Shown: piece after piece, positions 48,997-58,170 of the stretch | How the letters are laid out: each line of letters opens with the position of its first letter | How positions within the stretch are numbered: the first letter of the stretch is position 1 | NCBI RefSeq assembly: GCF_963678635.1 | Contig: NC_087063.1 | Coordinates: 85,237,574 to 85,301,573 of the forward strand | From: Symsagittifera roscoffensis | Lineage: Eukaryota > Xenacoelomorpha > Acoela > Convolutidae | Reading direction: 5' to 3' | Length of the DNA stretch: 64,000 nucleotides | Translations under genes and position numbers: made by a program | The notes under the pieces: model-generated | Seen by the model: only the letters and a program-made list of their open reading frames with translations | What the model was told of the DNA's origin: nothing | Databases searched by the model: none

Positions 48997-49379
48997 CACG
49001 GGCGGATCTAGGGTTTTCGCGAGAGGGGGGGGGGCGAATTTTCAAAATTTTATGTCGAGGAAATTGATTTTCTGAGCTCTCCTAAATCACTATAAAGACC
49101 CCATTTTGACCAATCTTTCTGCGCCGCATGCAAAATTTAGAAAAGAAAAACAGGCCAAAAAAGGCGTTTCTTAGGCAATTTTTGGAAAAGTTCGACCAAA
49201 AAATTGCGTTTTTTTGGCGCGCGCTCCCTTTTCAAATTTAGAAAAAATTTAGAGTCTGCGTCAGCAAAAATGAATATCTCAAATTAGTACGAAGGGGGAC
49301 CCTTGGGGTCGGCAGGGGGTCGAATTCCTAAGAGGGGCGTCCGCCCCCGCCCCCGCCCCTTCCCCCCTAAATCCGCTGG
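48997..49379 (-). mobile_element. hAT-type MITE, second copy, reverse orientation
   Basis: CACGGGCGGATCTAGGG at one end and CCCTAAATCCGCTG at the other are inverted, and internal sequence (GAGCTCTCC, GACCCCATTTTG, CAGGCC, GCGCGCTCCC, GACCCTTGGGGTCGGCAGGGGG) matches the reverse complement of 37426-37832. No clear 8-bp duplication, so flanks have changed. A third terminus remains at 49664-49681. Confidence 0.8.
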
Positions 49380-49682
49380 TTTTATGTTTCTTTCAAGATT
49401 GAAAATTTAGTTTTTTTTTTTCAAAAAATCTTCAAGATTCACATGGATCATATTCTTCAAGAGTAGATGTTGAATCTACCGGAAATTTCATCAACTGAAG
49501 AAATTTTTTTTTATCTTTTCTTATATTTATAGGTTTAATAAAGTATTCTGTTAATCTACGAGTTATGTACAACTAATGTACAATTACTTAAAAGAATAAA
49601 ACAGATAAATTAGAGTGTCAATTCCTGAAGGAAGAGGGGGGGGGGGGGCGTCCGCCCCCCCCCCCCCATAAATCCGCTGGTG
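49380..49682 (-). repeat. Inverted copy of 39220-39370 plus a hAT terminus
   Basis: GTTTCTTTCAAGATTG, GATCATATTCTTCAAG and AAATTTCATCAACTGAAGAA are the reverse complement of sequence at 39240-39365, in both cases directly beside a hAT-type end. A C/G run and AAATCCGCTGG at 49670 mark another MITE end. Confidence 0.6.
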
Positions 49683-51330
49683 ATTATTACCCTTTTGATT
49701 CATTCCTTTTGAAAAACAGTAAATGGTTATTCGTTTGTTTTCAAATACTAGGGACACAGACTAAAATAATCGAATCTAATCGATTAATCAATTATTATTC
49801 ATAAAACTCCAGTGCCAGTAATGGAACTCTAAGTCAGATGTTGAAATGAAATAATCAATTGTCTGAATTAATCTGGGAAGAGAATATTTGTGATTAGTTT
49901 CGGTTCTGAGGCAGATCGGTTTCGGGTAGCTGGCTGATTTACAACACTTCATTTCATACGTAATTTAACCTTAATTATCGGAAATTACAAGCCAACAAAG
50001 AATAACGAACTGCCATAAATTTCAGTATTTAAAAACAGAATTCAATGACATAAAATACGCAAAAATGAAAACATTAATAAATCAACTTTAAAACAGCGCC
50101 TGAAAACCTGAAAAACTTGTGAACTTTGTTTGGATCTTTCAGTTTTCGACTTTTTCAAACACTGTTCTTCGTTCACCAGAAAATTCATTAGTTACGACCT
50201 TGGTGTTTCTCGCTATGAGTTCTAGCGAGAACATCCTCGTACCCCCCCCCCCAAACAGAGCGAGAAGAGGTCTGAGCTCCAAGGTCAGCCGGGTCAGCTC
50301 TCTCGTATCCAGAAACCGCTCCTGTCCGGGTCGGTGGACCATATTTCTACCACTCACATTCGGGGCCGGTTGTTGTAGGATAGATCGGTTTTTCATTAGT
50401 TCAAGAAAAAACGGGTATCAAAGGTATCGCTTTATTGAGACTTTAACGGGAAAAAAACAGCAAACAAATCAATAATAGTTTCAAAAAGTATCGGAAATTT
50501 TCTGGAGGAATCGAAAAATAACACACACTATAAATCTTAAACGCAAACACAACCTTTATTATATCAAGTTCAGCAGCCATGGTTGACAGCAAACACAAAA
50601 ATTAGCGGTACTACTATGATAGAGTGGTCCCTTGAAAATAATCAGGTACCTTGAGGAATAAGCCACAGGGCTCTGAAATGTTCAACATTTATGATTTCGC
50701 CTTCCAGAAAGATATCGCTGTATAATTTCAAAAAAGTTCAATGTTTGTTTATTTCGTAAAACCTCCCCCCTCAATATTTTCAGGTGGAACATTCAAAATA
50801 AATTGTTTGATATCAAATAAGCCAATCCAATTATGGTTTTTAAACCGTAAAATAAGTTGAAGCGAGCATATTTCTTGATGTAAAAATCAAAGTAATTACA
50901 ATTTTTAATCTGAAAGGTTTCTGACTCACCATATTTCCCCAAATTTTTGAAGTTACTAACTTATAAACAAACTAGTTTTGAAAATTATCACATACCAAAT
51001 GCATGCGCAACCTGTCACTCGAGGGATCACTCTATCATAGTAGTTTCAAATTAGCAGCCAAAAATCTGTCTTTTCGAGGTCAGACAAGGTTCAAATCGAT
51101 TATTATTATGTTTATTAGTTTATGATTAAGTAATGAATATTTAGAAATAGTAAAAACATTTTGGACTGAGGGCCTCGAACACGCTGCCAAGAACATTTTA
51201 TATAGTTAATTTGATCCCATGCGCAGTTGCGTTAGCTTCTCACCCAACGCAGCTTGTCTGTCGTTGTCCAGTTCAAACTATAGTTTGATAGATTTGCTTG
51301 TCACACTTTCATTTCAAGTGCGAAGAGACC
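49683..51330. other. Intron d-e, no recognised gene
   Basis: AT-rich intron. The frames at 50119-50475 (plus) and 50139-50396 (minus) overlap each other and show no domain. TACTATGATAGAGTGGTCCC (50613) and GGGATCACTCTATCATAGTA (51023) form an inverted pair 410 bp apart, which suggests one more foldback MITE (about 50610-51043). Confidence 0.5.
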
Positions 51331-51332
51331 CA

Positions 51333-51888
51333 CACCGAGCGCCCATGGATCATAATCGGTTATATAGCCATAATGTGGTCAGTATCTATAAATTTACAGA
51401 ATCTTATAAATAATTAAAAATGGATTATAATCTTAATATTTTAATGTCAATAAAATTCCTTATAATCAATTACAATCCATTAAAAATGGAATATAATATT
51501 TGTTTTTTTATGCCAATTTAATCCATATAAATCAATTATAATCGATTACAATGGATTTTTTCGAGACGTTATTCATGAAACATACAACTTTTTTAAAAGT
51601 GATCTCTTTTCCTGTTCAGGGCAGTTTCTACATATATTTCATAAAATGTTACATTTCACATTGAAAAAGCTGTTCACTTTACCGCCCCCTCCCCCCACCA
51701 GTTTACCTTCCCCATACCCCCCTACCAGTTTACCTCCCCTGCCAGTTAATAACCACAACTGCCATTCACCCCTCCCCCCCCCCCCTTATAGTTGAACACG
51801 GGGGGATATATTTATTGGTTGATTTTGGGAGGGGGTTAATGATCGCGAACCCATTATAATCGACTAGAGTTCATGGGCGCTCAGTGCG
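51333..51888. mobile_element. Candidate TIR element ending just before exon e
   Basis: CACCGAGCGCCCATGGA at 51333 is the inverse of TCATGGGCGCTCAGTG at 51871-51886, with a further ATAATCG / CGA-TTATAAT pair inside. The interior holds ATCGATTATAAT repeats and a C-rich tract (51680-51790). No protein is encoded and no target duplication was found. Confidence 0.5.
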
Positions 51889-51942
51889 GGGAGGGGAGAC
51901 CATTATTTTGACTTATTGTGAAACATATTGTGTGTATCTCAG

Positions 51943-52054
51943 GTTTCGTGGTGGCCTTTCTTCTCTTGGAGGTCGTGGATCGAAAGAGAGCCTTGGCGGC
52001 CGAGTTCTTCCTGTTCGCCCTGTTCGTCCTCACTGTCTCCATCTGCATGCCCAG
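51943..52054 (+). CDS. SVOP/SV2-like transporter, exon e (TM8-TM9)
   Basis: The 112-nt exon begins GT, completing the Gly of E-F-P-G, and ends AG before the donor GTAAAC. It encodes TM8 (FVVAFLLLEVV), the short D-R-K-R-A cytoplasmic turn that corresponds to the MFS D-R-x-G-R-K loop, and TM9 (FFLFALFVLTVSICM). The Gly-Arg usually found in this turn is replaced, a modest divergence. The acceptor is TGTGTATCTCAG. A terminal inverted repeat at 51871-51886 ends about 56 bp upstream. Phases on both sides agree with the flanking exons. Confidence 0.9.
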
Positions 52055-52445
52055 GTAAACATCCTCCCTCGTCATTCACACTTCCCACTTCCTGCCACAC
52101 CCCTTTTAGCATCAAACGAATAGTCTACACCCATACCTGACCTCCGCTCGACTATGCATGTAAATTTCTGTGATTCTGTTCCTCGATTTTTCATCACGTT
52201 TGTACATTTTGCAGCAGGAATGGAACACTAATTTCAAATAGCCGCAAGTCCAAGTAGCCTATTATTTTTTGCCAAAAGAGCCTTTCCTTCTAAAGTGAGT
52301 TCATGACACTTTTACAGTTTTGTGACTTGTAGTTTGTATCTGTACTTTACATTCATTCGAGGCCTGCAAACCAATCAAAGACCATCGCGGCCTTTAACAT
52401 AAAGGTCGTGGGAACGAATCCCGCTTTGGTCATGGTTGGAGGGAT

Positions 52446-52598
52446 CCAGTGTGGGGAGGGTTCCAGTGTGGGGAGGGTTCCAGTGTGGGGAGGGTTCCAG
52501 TGTGGGGAGGGTTCCAGTGTGGGGAGGGTTCCAGTGTGGGGAGGGTTCCAGTGTGGGGAGGGTTCCAGTGTGGGGAGGGTTCCAGTGTGGGGAGGGTT
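52446..52598 (+). repeat. 17-bp G-rich minisatellite, nine perfect copies
   Basis: CCAGTGTGGGGAGGGTT repeats nine times without a change. Each unit supplies a GGGG and a GGG tract, so any two units could form a G-quadruplex on the + (transcribed RNA) strand. Frames through it (52408-52752, 52430-52639) are artefacts. Confidence 0.97.
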
Positions 52599-53266
52599 CT
52601 CATGCTTGAAGGACCGAATGCTTGAAAATTTTCAACCAATCAAAAACGCTAAGCGTTTCTATTGGCTAAATGCCTTTCTCACAAAATCGAATTCAATATT
52701 AACAGAAAGTGTATTGAATCAGTTGAAAATACTCAAAAACATTACAAATTGAGGGTTACAACCGCAATACTATTCAGATAATCATCAAGATTAATGAGGT
52801 GAAAATTAAAAGAATTTTTCAGTCTTGAAAACTCATCTGCTTATTATCTAGTCGGTCAATATTAACACTAATGGCCTGCATTTATTTTCTTACTTTGAGA
52901 TTTTCGCGATTTTCTTTGAGATTTTGAATACTAAATTCTGATTGGCTGAAAGTAAGCTAAAATAATTTCAAGCGTTCGGTCCTTCAAGAATGAGGGACGC
53001 CACCTTCCAGTGTCATCCACCTCTTCTCTCTCCCATACGGAGTAAAAGGTCCAAGGTTGAAAGGTCGGAGCTGGACCGCGGTTAATAAAAAAAATTGGAC
53101 TTTGATACTGAGTTGACGCTTTCAGCAGCAAACGATTATGTTTTTAGTTTAATTTTTGGTTTTAACTTCTTTTATTCCTAGTTTAGTTAGCTTAGTAGAA
53201 CATTTTGTTAGTATTGCATTTTCAAGCCCACGTACTTTTTAGTTCCAGGAAGTAGGAAGTACACTT

Positions 53267-53536
53267 GGGTCTTATGCGTTAAACGGCACAAAAATCAAAG
53301 TTGAAGCAAAATGAAAACTAAAACTGAAACTGATCCTGATTGGCTAATATTAGCCAATCAAATTCTCAAATTCGAGCAACTAGGTCAGCCATTTCGATTG
53401 ATACTGAGATTAATCCTGGTTGGCTCGTATAATATGTAATAAATGAAAAAAAATTGTATGTTGATTACGTGTTTTAAATTTGAAATAAAATTTCTGACTG
53501 TTTTCCTAATTTTGGGCCCTTTAACGCATAAGACCC
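53267..53536 (+). mobile_element. 270-bp MITE with 17-bp terminal inverted repeats and 8-bp target duplication
   Basis: The element starts GGGTCTTATGCGTTAAA and ends TTTAACGCATAAGACCC. It is bracketed by GTACACTT at 53259-53266 and 53537-53544, and the uninterrupted site (one GTACACTT) is present in the paralogous copy at 55188-55195. The superfamily is not certain from termini alone: 8-bp duplications occur in hAT, P and Merlin. Confidence 0.93.
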
Positions 53537-54127
53537 GTACACTTTTGTGCAAAGGACCCTATTAGCGGCATAATTTGTCAACTAATGAGAGCTCAGTATT
53601 CAGAAATTTGCTTTGGACAGTGTAAAAATCAGAGTTTATAGGGCGCTGATTGTGGGAAAGTGTTCGCTTATTCACTCTTTCGCGCATGAGAGTAGCCCCC
53701 ATTCACCATTCATTGGGTTTATAAGGAGAAAATTCACTAAACAGACCTGAATAACTGAATTTAACAATTTTTGATTTTAACTTCTTTTTTTGTTCCGTTT
53801 TTCTTAACAAACGTAACGGAATATTTATGCTCGGCGTGGGTTTTTTTCTTCAGACAAATTTCGACTTTTTAACTAGCCATTTTTGACGGAATTTTTAAAA
53901 TATCATTCGAAAGCTATTGTTGTCCTGGGCTTAAGATATTTAACACTCTTATCATTTTTCGTAAAGATAAGAGGGTTTAAAGATTGCCAATTTGGCCATT
54001 TTGGCCAATTAGGGACAATTAACTCGCGATATATTTCGCGCTAATAACGTGTAAGCGAGATTCAATCCGTCTTCGAACTCGTTCCCAATTGGTTCAAGGA
54101 AAGTTATATGCCATAATTGATTTGTTA

Positions 54128-54914
54128 CACGTCCGGACAATTCGGCCAAAGACAATTCAGCCGATTTGAAATTCAGACAATTCAGCCAAAAGTATGCAGA
54201 CAATTCAGCTAATAATAGTGACCGCCGCAGTCGCGCCAACGTGTTGCTAGCTTGCCAACAGAGGGTAGGATCTTAAACCGAGAAACAAGTCTGCTCGTAT
54301 CAGGGCGAAGTCCTGAATGTTCCGACTGCCTTTTAAGGTTTATGGAGCAGTAATAACCTTAAAAATTAAATGCAAATAAATGAAATGAGTTTTTTTTAAT
54401 TTGAAATTTTTTTAAATGAAAATCATCCCCCCACACGCCATATAAAGTACAAAAGGATAGATTTCGCTCCTTGCTACAAATCAATTATGGCAAATAAGCT
54501 TCTTTCAACCAATTTGAAACGATTTCTAAGACGGATTAAATCTCCGCTTACGCGTTAATAGCGCGAAATATATCGCGCGTTAATTATCCCAAATTGGCCA
54601 AAATGGCAATCTTTAAACCATCGTAACTTTACGAAAAATGATCACAGGTGAAATATCTTTTCGAATTTAAGCTCAGGACAACAATACCTTTCGAATGATT
54701 TTTTAAAATTCCGTCAAACATAGCTAGTTAAAAAGTCGAAATTTGTCTGAAGAAAAAAAAAACCCACCCCGAGCAAATCTCCAAATCCGATTTTTTTTCT
54801 TTCGTTTTGTAAAAATGACTGAAATGTCTCAGGATGAATTGTCTGTATATTTCTGGCTGAAATGTCTGAATTTCAAATTGGTTGAATTGTCTTTGGCCGA
54901 ATTGTCTGTGCGCC
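54128..54914. mobile_element. 787-bp TIR element with 9-bp target duplication, carrying an inverted Helentron-like copy
   Basis: Terminal inverted repeats of about 85 bp (54128-54213 and 54829-54914) contain several GACAATTC-GCC sub-repeats. The 9-bp GATTTGTTA is duplicated at 54119-54127 and 54915-54923; the pre-insertion sequence has a single copy in related elements (for example 47718-47726 region, GATTTGTGA). Nine-base duplications and long TIRs fit Mutator-like elements. The interior is mostly a reversed Helentron-like copy. Confidence 0.85.
54284..54778 (-). mobile_element. Helentron-like element, copy E, inside the TIR element
   Basis: Reading on the minus strand it ends CTGATACGAGCAGACTTGTT with the hairpin region, and contains the GCGCGATATATTTCGCGC palindrome. 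About 30 bp of its 5' end is missing, after GCTCGGGGTGGG. It lies antiparallel to the copy D that hosts the TIR element. Confidence 0.8.
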
Positions 54915-55405
54915 GATTTGTTAATAGGAGCAAAATCTATCTTTTTGTACTTAATATGGCGTGTGGGGGGATGATTTTCATAAAAAAATTTTCAAATTAA
55001 AAAAAATTCATTTCATTTATTTGCATTTAACTTTTAAGGTTATTACTGCTCCATAGACCTTAAAAGGCAGTCGGATCATTCAGGGCTTCGCCCTGATACG
55101 AGCAGTCCTGTTCTTAGTTTAGTTAGCTAAGTAGAACATTTTGTTAGTTTTGCATTTTCAAGCCCACGTAGTTTTTAGTTTTGGGAAGTACACTTTTGTG
55201 CACAGGATCCTATTAGCGGCAATTTGTCAATTAATCAGAGCTCAGAATACAGAAACGTGCTTTGTACAGTTTAAAAATCTGTCAGTTTTGGAGTTTAAAG
55301 GGCGTTGATTGTTGGAAAGTGTTCGCATATTCACTCCTTCGTGCATGAGAGTAGCCGCCATTCATTGGGTTTATAATGAGAAAATGAATTAAATAGACCT
55401 GAGCA

Positions 55406-56033
55406 TGCTATTTTTCATTTATACTCTTACTAGATCTGAACACTTTTGGACTTTTTGGGCTAACTTGATGTTCAAAAGCCTGTTCTACGTTTTGAGCTGA
55501 GCGATGTCCGTTTTCGACTCTGTTCGAATTTACCGGACATTGTTCGAAGTTGTTCAATTTTGATCGAGTATGTTTGACTTAACCGGACTCTGTTTGACTT
55601 TGTTCGACAATTATCCGTTTGTCTGGACTTCGGTCATTTTATTGGCCAGGTCGATGTCGTGTTCAGACCGCTTGGGGACCAAATTTTAAAATGTTCAGAA
55701 ACTTGACTTGTTCTGTAACTTGTTCTGTAACCGATTTGACTGTAACTTGACTTGTTCAGACCGCTAGGCCGAAAATTGGTTTTGTTAAAAAACGAGTCGA
55801 GATTTGCGATTCATACTCCCGCGACTCGGCTAAAAGTTGGAATAATTCGATCGACCGTATCGGCCCAAGCTATCTATGGTTCGACTATGTTCGACCGAGG
55901 AATAATGTTTCGACTTCCAGAGAACAGAGTTTTTTCGACCGAATCATGAGTGGAGCAGCTCAGCCCGGGTTAATGGATAAAAGTTTACGATTATGGCAGT
56001 TGTCTCTATAAGTGAAATTGAATATATGTTCAG
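55406..56033. other. Intron with degenerate TTGTTCGAC repeats
   Basis: Between 55495 and 55630 GTTCGA, GTTTGACTT and ACCGGACT recur with irregular spacing; CAGACCGCT occurs at 55665 and 55757. It looks like an eroded short tandem repeat. No gene is supported; the frame 55752-55949 has no domain. Confidence 0.5.
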
Positions 56034-56205
56034 AGGGTGGGTCACAGCTGCTCTGTTTGCCTCCCGCATCTTCGGACTGGCTGCCTACCAGACCACGTAT
56101 GTGTACACTGCTGAGGTGTACCCCACCACTATTCGTTCCCTCGCAATGGGCACTGGGTCCGCCTTCACCCGCATAGGCTCCATGCTCACCCCCTTCATTG
56201 CACAG
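56034..56205 (+). CDS. SVOP/SV2-like transporter, exon f (TM10-TM11)
   Basis: The 172-nt exon starts with A (completing an Arg codon) after the acceptor ATATATGTTCAG and ends in phase 0 before GTAACA. It encodes TM10 (WVTAALFASRIFGLAAYQ), then the family signature YVYTAEVYPTTIRSLAMG, and TM11 (GSAFTRIGSMLTPFIAQ). The Y-x-Y-T-x-E-V-Y-P-T-x-x-R pattern is the best-conserved block of SVOP/SV2 and related organic-ion transporters, so this exon is the strongest single piece of family evidence. Reading frames that extend beyond 56205 run into intron. Confidence 0.95.
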
Positions 56206-56424
56206 GTAACACTACTGCTGTCACATGGTACAGGTATGGTGACTCCTGTTTCTAATAGAACCCCAATGCAAGTAGCAAACAAATCAACAGCAGTCAACCA
56301 GTCGTTTCTCCAATGGGGGGGGGGGGGGTGGATCTACTGTGGTGGGAAATAATAAAAACAAGTTTTTTCCTTTTAGACAAGTTTTCCTAAACAAAAGTCG
56401 ATTCTATTTACCTGTTATCCCCCC

Positions 56425-56635
56425 TGTTGTGATTTGTTTTAGTTGTTTTAAATGACCTTCGGTATTTAATTAATACCTGTTAACTAATTTAGATGCGACC
56501 ATCGGTCGATATGAGACAAAATCAGTTGTCCTTTTTATAACGTCTTAATTTACACACTTCCTTTTATTAGTTTTATTCTTTTAAGTTTATGTACAGTAAT
56601 TGTACATAGGTCTATAGCTTTAGAATAGTTTATTA
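56425..56635 (+). repeat. 5' LTR
   Basis: It starts TGTTGTGATTTG and ends AGTTTATTA. It differs from the 3' LTR at four bases only. TTTTTATAA at 56532-56540 may be the promoter TATA element. The end is TA rather than the usual CA. Confidence 0.93.
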
Positions 56636-57721
56636 TGGCGCAGTCAGCAGGATTCGAACGTGCGTGGAATTCCCCCCTTTTGGCCTAATCATACCTTAGA
56701 ACCACCGCATACCTGGACCCAATGGAGCGACCAATTTCAATTGGCGATTATTGCTAAAGAAAATCTGGACTTAGAGAGCTTGCATGGGCCAGAAATTCCA
56801 GAAACGCAAATCATCATTTTGGAACAAGCAACAGGTAGCAAGTTGGACACGGAAAGAGCCAACAGAGAGACGAGGAACAAAAACGCGATGAAACAGTACG
56901 AATCTGCCGAAGAAAAGCGGATCAACGAAGAAAAGAGGAAAGTCAATGGAATGAGACGAACGGAGGCGGATAAGAAACTGCACTCAATTTTATTTCTAGC
57001 CTTAGGGAGCAAAGGAAAAAGAATCTTTTCACAGAAGAACCCGAGAGTCAAGATATCGTCAATAACCTTCTCGGAGTTCTGGACTTTGCTTGACGCAGCT
57101 TTAAACAAACCACCCAACACTACGTTTGAAAGATACAAATTATTAAATCGGAAGCAGAAAGATCGGGAATCTTACGAACATTTCTGGGGAGCCCTGACGG
57201 ATCTGGCTAGTATAAGTAACATCAAGGAATCCGACGAGGCAGAGTGAATAAGAGACATTTTCATCTGTAATATGAAAAATACAGATACCCAGAGGAAATT
57301 ACTTTCAGCCACCATAAGCCCTTTGGAAGCGCTTAACCAAGCACAAGCATTGATTGACTAAAAGGGATATTTTAATCACCAAAAGTTGACAAACATGGCA
57401 CGATCGTCGACCAATGGGACAACTTTTAAATCTATTAATAATCATAACCAGATCAAGAAGGAACCAAGCCTGAGCATTGAACGGAGTAATTCATGCATGA
57501 AATGTGGGAACGCTTTTACAAACGGGCACTTAAACGTCTGCCCAGCGAAGGACATAACCTGTAAAAATTGTAATTATAAAGCACACTTCGCCAAATTATG
57601 TAAATCCCGTAATAAGAGACCCACTGTAAAAACTGTAATGGATAATTATGTAAATACCAAGAATTGTACATACGTCCCCCGGAAAACTCGTGGACGGAGA
57701 ACCAAGAATCGTGTGATGTAA
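56635..57721 (+). pseudogene. gag of the Ty3-type element (two in-frame stops, start frameshift)
   Basis: The likely start ATG (56635) uses the last LTR base and the first two PBS bases; its frame hits a stop at 56686 because of a probable indel in the C run at 56672-56678. The main frame then runs from about 56660 to 57247, with WTQWSDQFQLAIIAKENLD near the N-terminus and a charged helical stretch, typical of Ty3 Gag. It resumes after TGA at 57245 and again after TAA at 57358, in the same frame, to 57721. That last part holds two zinc knuckles: CX2CX7HX4C (an atypical spacing) and CX2CX4HX4C. Product: capsid and nucleocapsid, if intact. Confidence 0.85.
56636..56659 (+). other. Primer-binding site, tRNA-Ser type
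   Basis: The sequence immediately after the LTR begins TGGCGCAGTCAGCAGGAT and continues into TCGAAC. It is complementary to CCA plus the acceptor and T-arm of metazoan tRNA-Ser (which ends GACTGCGCCA). The first ATG of the element overlaps the LTR/PBS junction at 56635. Confidence 0.85.
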
Positions 57722-58170
57722 TAAATGCTTGGAACGAGTACGGACAGAGCGACGATGACAATTAGGGAAGATAATCGTTAGGACGCAATCCAATGGGTGG
57801 ATCAGCAAAGAAACACCGTTCCTCATAACTGGCGGACATGAACGAAACATTCTGGGGAACGACAACCTACCCAAACTTGGTATAGAAGTGACGCAGAGGA
57901 AATTCCTCCAACCAGTTTGCATGGTCAACCAACCTCTACTTGTCAGTGAGTACAAAAACTTACCTTCTTTATCGGACAAGATCTTTAATGAGTTCAAAGA
58001 ATTATTCACTAGAGTGGGGAAATACCTAACGACCGAAAAATAACAAATTTCCACTCACCTTTTAAACCAGTACAATCCAAAGGGAGAAGAGTCCCGCTTC
58101 ACTTACTTGCTGGGGTGAATGAAGAATTGAAAAGAATGGAGACAGAAGAACATATAATAAAATTAGAAAA
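57722..58170 (+). pseudogene. Protease and RT N-terminus, several frameshifts
   Basis: ILGNDNLPKLGIEV near 57850-57890 matches the C-terminal side of retropepsin in Ty3-type elements. The D-[ST]-G active site is not visible, so it is mutated or lost. Near 58085-58200 a shifted frame reads RRVPLHLLAGVNEELKRM and then EEHIIKLEKC and ISPIVIT, the conserved N-terminus of the RT domain, before another shift into the frame at 58171. Confidence 0.7.

Larger units (their letters stand above)
53791..55112 (+). mobile_element. Helentron-like element, copy D, split by a TIR transposon
   Basis: The 5' part (53791-54127) and 3' part (54915-55112) are contiguous in other copies and are separated here by the 787-bp element at 54128-54914. 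The left flank TTTTAACTTCTTTT and right flank TTAGTTTAGTTAGC match the empty site at about 53162-53190, which fixes the ends at TGTTCCG and AGTCCTGTTC, with insertion among T residues and no target duplication, as expected for Helentrons. Confidence 0.8.
53147..55405 (+). repeat. Tandem duplication whose two copies carry different insertions
   Basis: A core of about 340 bp (from TTTTAACTTCTTTT, through TTTAGTTAGCT-AGTAGAACATT and CATGAGAGTAGCC, to AATAGACCTGA) occurs at 53147-53762 and 53763-55405. Copy one contains a 270-bp MITE absent from copy two; copy two contains the Helentron-like element absent from copy one. Each therefore preserves the empty site for the other. Confidence 0.85.

Noticed and set aside
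52408-52752. 114-codon frame with repeated V-W-G-G-F
   Set aside because: It is a 17-bp repeat read in all three phases, hence a 17-residue period; not a gene.
56309-56322. G run as a possible target duplication or PPT
   Set aside because: It lies about 100 bp outside the 5' LTR and is not repeated at the other end; simple homopolymer.
57596-58054. 152-codon minus frame
   Set aside because: It is antisense to gag/protease of the Ty3-type element and carries no known domain.
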